Below are positions 4,613 through 6,681 of a stretch of 6,681 nucleotides of DNA, in pieces. This DNA is from Lentisphaeria bacterium (lineage in GTDB: Bacteria > Verrucomicrobiota > Lentisphaeria > Oligosphaerales > PUNB01): NCBI GenBank assembly GCA_007133055.1, contig SLNM01000183.1:1-6681 (forward strand), in the 5' to 3' direction. Both the position numbers and the translations under genes were made by a program. The notes beneath the pieces are model-generated. The model worked only from the letters and a program-made list of their open reading frames with translations, did no database searches and had not been told where the DNA came from. How positions within the stretch are numbered: the first letter of the stretch is position 1; each line of letters opens with the position of its first letter.

Positions 4613-6637
4613 ATGAACACAATGTTTGCTTATTGCCGGTCTGGGTTCGGAGTTTGGCTGGCGGCGCCGATAGTTGCCGCATCTGCACTCATTGCCTGGA
4701 ATGCAAGCGGGCAAAATTTTGCCGACTGGCCTGTGCGTATGCAGGCCGGTCCCTATGCACTGAGTTTGTATGAACCGCGCATTGAACAGTGGCATGAGCC
4801 AGATGAGGCTGAGGGGAGGGCGGTGATTGCGGTGGCCGCCGATCAGGAAGAGCCGGTGTTCGGAACGGTCTGGTTCAATATGCAGCTTCGGCTTGATGAG
4901 TTTGGAGACACTGCGACGGTTCTTGATTTCGAGGCGGAAACGATCAGGTTGCCGGCCGAGTCGGCTTTGTCCCCCAACCAGGTGACCGGTATGTTGCAGC
5001 GTGCTATGCCCGGTCTGAGGTTACGGACGGAGACTTTGCGCCAGAGTTATTTGCACGAAAAATCAAAGCATGAGCACCGGCGGGATTTCGCGGAGCAATC
5101 ACTGACCTTGATTTGGAGTCCGCATCCGACCTTGGTCGTGCAGATTGACGGTGAACCTCGAATAAGCACGGTTCCCGGAACTTTCCTGCTGCGCGTGGTT
5201 AATACCGAGTCCCTCCTTTTGTTCAACACTCGCGATCAACATTGGTATCTGGCGCTGGACGACCACTGGCGAACAGCGGACGGTTTGCATGGTGAATGGC
5301 TGCCGTTGGACAAAACTCCCGAGTTTCTCGCGGAAATCGAACGGAATCTCGCCTGGGATGAGGTGGGCGAAGCCGATCCGGAATCGGAATTGCTGGTGAT
5401 CGTGACCGAACAACCAATGGCAGTTATCGTAACCGATGGCCGACCGTTGTTAAAGCAAATCGATGGAACCGCTCTGTATTATGCGGTCAACACCGATGCC
5501 GATATGTTTTTCAACCTCGACGACCGAAATTTCTATGCCTTGTATGGTGGCCGTTGGTTTGCCACCGACTCACCCCAGGACGGCCTGTGGGAGGAAGTGG
5601 CTTCAACTGTCTTGCCGGAGACCTTTGCAGACATTCCTTTTGATCATCCAAAATATTCCGTCCTGGTGCATGTTCCCGGCACCCCTTTGGCCGAGGAGAC
5701 CTTCTACGATATGCATACCCCAGTGGTGCGGGCAGTGGTTCGCCAGGAGCCGCTGGCAATCGAAGTCGAATATACCGGTGAGCCGCTGTTTGATACGGTC
5801 GCAGACCTGGGCTTGTATTATGCAGTGAACACCCGGCATACGGTGGTGCGAGTGCAGTCAGACTACTATCTTTGCTTCGAGGGAGCGTGGTATCGTGCAC
5901 GCTCTCCGCGCGGACCATGGCTGGCGGCAGTGGTCGTGCCTTCAGCAGTCTACCGTATTCCCATTTTTCACCCGCTTTACCCCATTACCTTCGTGCGAGT
6001 ATACGACTGGACACCAAACCGGGTCTATGTGGGTTATACAGCAGGGTATCTGGGTTGGATCAAGGATCCCGGCCATAGAAGACGGGGGCTGGTCGTAAAC
6101 TATACTGTGACTACTCCCCCAGTGTACAGTCGCACAACCGAATTCAGGTTTTTCTATCGTCCAGTATATTATTTCGACCCCAGCCCCAGCCCCAGACCCA
6201 CTCGCTATGTTTCGCGAAGGTCGGAGCATAGTAAATTTTCCCGGTATTCCGGAAGTAAGCGCTGGCGAACCAGCTATCCGATCCGATCTTCGACTTCGAC
6301 TTCGACTTCGAGTGCGAGGTCAGACTCAGGCCAGTCTGATAGGTTTTCGCGCCGTCGAACTGCCGGCGCCTCAGGCGCGCAACCGCAGAGTTGGCGCGAA
6401 CGCACCGAAAGAACCCGAACCCGGCAAACAACGCCCCGGCGACCCGAAAGTCGCGAATCCACGAGCGAGGAGCGGGAGCGGGCGCTGCGGGCATTGCGCG
6501 AGCGGGCCGCCCGCCGATCCGACGCCCCGCCTTCAGCCGCACCGACTCCGTCCGCTGTTGAAACCGAAGAATTAGAAGAAAATGTTCAGGATCAGAATCC
6601 ACGGAGCAGACGCCGCCGACCGTCGGGCCGACGGTGA
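4613..6637 (+). CDS. Secreted protein with three repeated modules and Arg/Ser-rich tail (annotated elsewhere as carbohydrate-binding family V/XII-like)
   Basis: 674 aa, function unknown. Residues 1-33 form a probable signal peptide: Arg9, a hydrophobic stretch at about 12-28, and likely cleavage after NASG. Residues about 40-135 carry the family opening, YEPRIEQW, then AVIAVAA and GTVWF. Three related modules follow at about 172-230, 268-326 and 380-436. Each has P-x-V/I, a Gly-x-Pro, a VNT triplet, a tyrosine-containing strand, and two Trp 10-11 residues apart, the second in a GxW-type ending. The last two continue with an IPxxHPxY segment. After the third comes VYVGYTAGYLG (471-481), a hallmark I recall from a widespread family of bacterial secreted proteins often labelled carbohydrate-binding family V/XII; that label is not experimental. 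Residues about 520-674 are low complexity, rich in Arg, Ser, Thr, Pro and Glu, strongly basic and probably disordered. Likely periplasmic or extracellular, binding a polymer or cell-wall component (inference). The Arg-rich tail could bind polyanions. Confidence 0.85.
   Translation: MNTMFAYCRSGFGVWLAAPIVAASALIAWNASGQNFADWPVRMQAGPYALSLYEPRIEQWHEPDEAEGRAVIAVAADQEEPVFGTVWFNMQLRLDEFGDTATVLDFEAETIRLPAESALSPNQVTGMLQRAMPGLRLRTETLRQSYLHEKSKHEHRRDFAEQSLTLIWSPHPTLVVQIDGEPRISTVPGTFLLRVVNTESLLLFNTRDQHWYLALDDHWRTADGLHGEWLPLDKTPEFLAEIERNLAWDEVGEADPESELLVIVTEQPMAVIVTDGRPLLKQIDGTALYYAVNTDADMFFNLDDRNFYALYGGRWFATDSPQDGLWEEVASTVLPETFADIPFDHPKYSVLVHVPGTPLAEETFYDMHTPVVRAVVRQEPLAIEVEYTGEPLFDTVADLGLYYAVNTRHTVVRVQSDYYLCFEGAWYRARSPRGPWLAAVVVPSAVYRIPIFHPLYPITFVRVYDWTPNRVYVGYTAGYLGWIKDPGHRRRGLVVNYTVTTPPVYSRTTEFRFFYRPVYYFDPSPSPRPTRYVSRRSEHSKFSRYSGSKRWRTSYPIRSSTSTSTSSARSDSGQSDRFSRRRTAGASGAQPQSWRERTERTRTRQTTPRRPESRESTSEERERALRALRERAARRSDAPPSAAPTPSAVETEELEENVQDQNPRSRRRRPSGRR
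6178..6195 (+). repeat. In-frame hexamer microsatellite CCCCAG x3
   Basis: Three perfect tandem CCCCAG units inside the last gene encode a Pro-Ser run (PSPSP) just before the basic tail. Period 6 preserves the reading frame. Confidence 0.85.
6289..6310 (+). repeat. In-frame hexamer microsatellite TTCGAC x3.7
   Basis: Three full TTCGAC units plus TTCG encode an alternating Ser-Thr run in the disordered tail of the last gene. Copy-number change would lengthen or shorten the protein by two residues per unit without a frameshift. Confidence 0.9.
6619..6635. repeat. GC-rich inverted repeat overlapping the last stop codon
   Basis: ACCGTCGG (6619-6626) and CCGACGGT (6628-6635) are perfect 8-bp inverted arms around a single G. 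In RNA this folds as a 6-bp stem with a GGGCC loop. Its last base is the T of the TGA stop. No T-run follows, so it is at best a non-canonical terminator or 3'-end-stabilising hairpin. Confidence 0.5.
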
Positions 6638-6647
6638 ATCCCCGTCC

Positions 6648-6681
6648 GAGGTCGGAGGTCGGAGGTCGGAGGTCGGAGGTC
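6648..6681. repeat. Heptanucleotide tandem repeat, unit GAGGTCG, running off the window
   Basis: Four perfect 7-bp units and six bases of a fifth reach the right edge, beginning 10 nt after the stop codon of the last gene. All copies seen are identical, unlike the T/C-variable array at the left edge. The unit is unrelated in sequence to CCYGAAA, and only the period is shared. The full length cannot be judged from this window. Confidence 0.93.

Noticed and set aside
4582..4773. Cys-rich 63-codon frame at the start of the last gene.
   Set aside because: It overlaps the signal peptide region in another frame; the cysteines are a frame artefact without a zinc-finger spacing I trust.
6207..6575. 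Arg/Pro-rich alternative frame in the tail of the last gene.
   Set aside because: It arises because the hexamer repeats and high GC keep several frames open; the main frame continues from well-conserved modules.

Overview
The window reads as ordinary bacterial chromosome, about 55% GC by eye. It has four tightly spaced genes bracketed by two 7-bp tandem repeats, one at each edge. The domain set is a GIY-YIG/endonuclease III fusion, a YiiP/FieF-type metal exporter, a purple-acid-phosphatase-like enzyme behind a beta-sandwich of the kind seen in PVC-group glycosidase-like proteins, and a large secreted protein of an uncharacterised family. A Gram-negative host fits, possibly of the Kiritimatiellota/Lentisphaerota/Verrucomicrobiota type. 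That lineage guess rests on domain style alone and is weak.

Layout. Positions 1-73 hold ten copies of a CCYGAAA heptamer. Positions 74-139 look empty. Positions 140-1192 (minus strand) encode a two-domain DNA-repair protein: an N-terminal COG1833/DUF123 GIY-YIG-like domain, then a complete endonuclease III with its 4Fe-4S cysteines. Positions 1193-1417 are a divergent intergenic region with a plausible minus-strand promoter, a 6-bp inverted repeat and a perfect 18-bp AT-rich palindrome. On the plus strand follow a cation diffusion facilitator (1418-2308), a large metallophosphoesterase (2326-4443, 17 nt downstream and so probably cotranscribed), a 169-nt gap without a convincing terminator or promoter, and a secreted protein with three repeated modules and a long Arg/Ser-rich tail (4613-6637). 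A GC-rich inverted repeat overlaps the last stop codon, and a second, unrelated heptamer repeat (GAGGTCG) runs off the right edge.

How the genes work together. The repair gene is divergent and probably independent. The exporter and phosphoesterase may share a transcript, and both are metal-dependent, but I see no strong functional link. The last protein may be transcribed with them or separately. I did not find a convincing undescribed multi-gene system. The most unusual items are the two heptamer arrays, the domain composition of the phosphoesterase, and the triple-module secreted protein whose C-terminal tail carries in-frame hexamer microsatellites.
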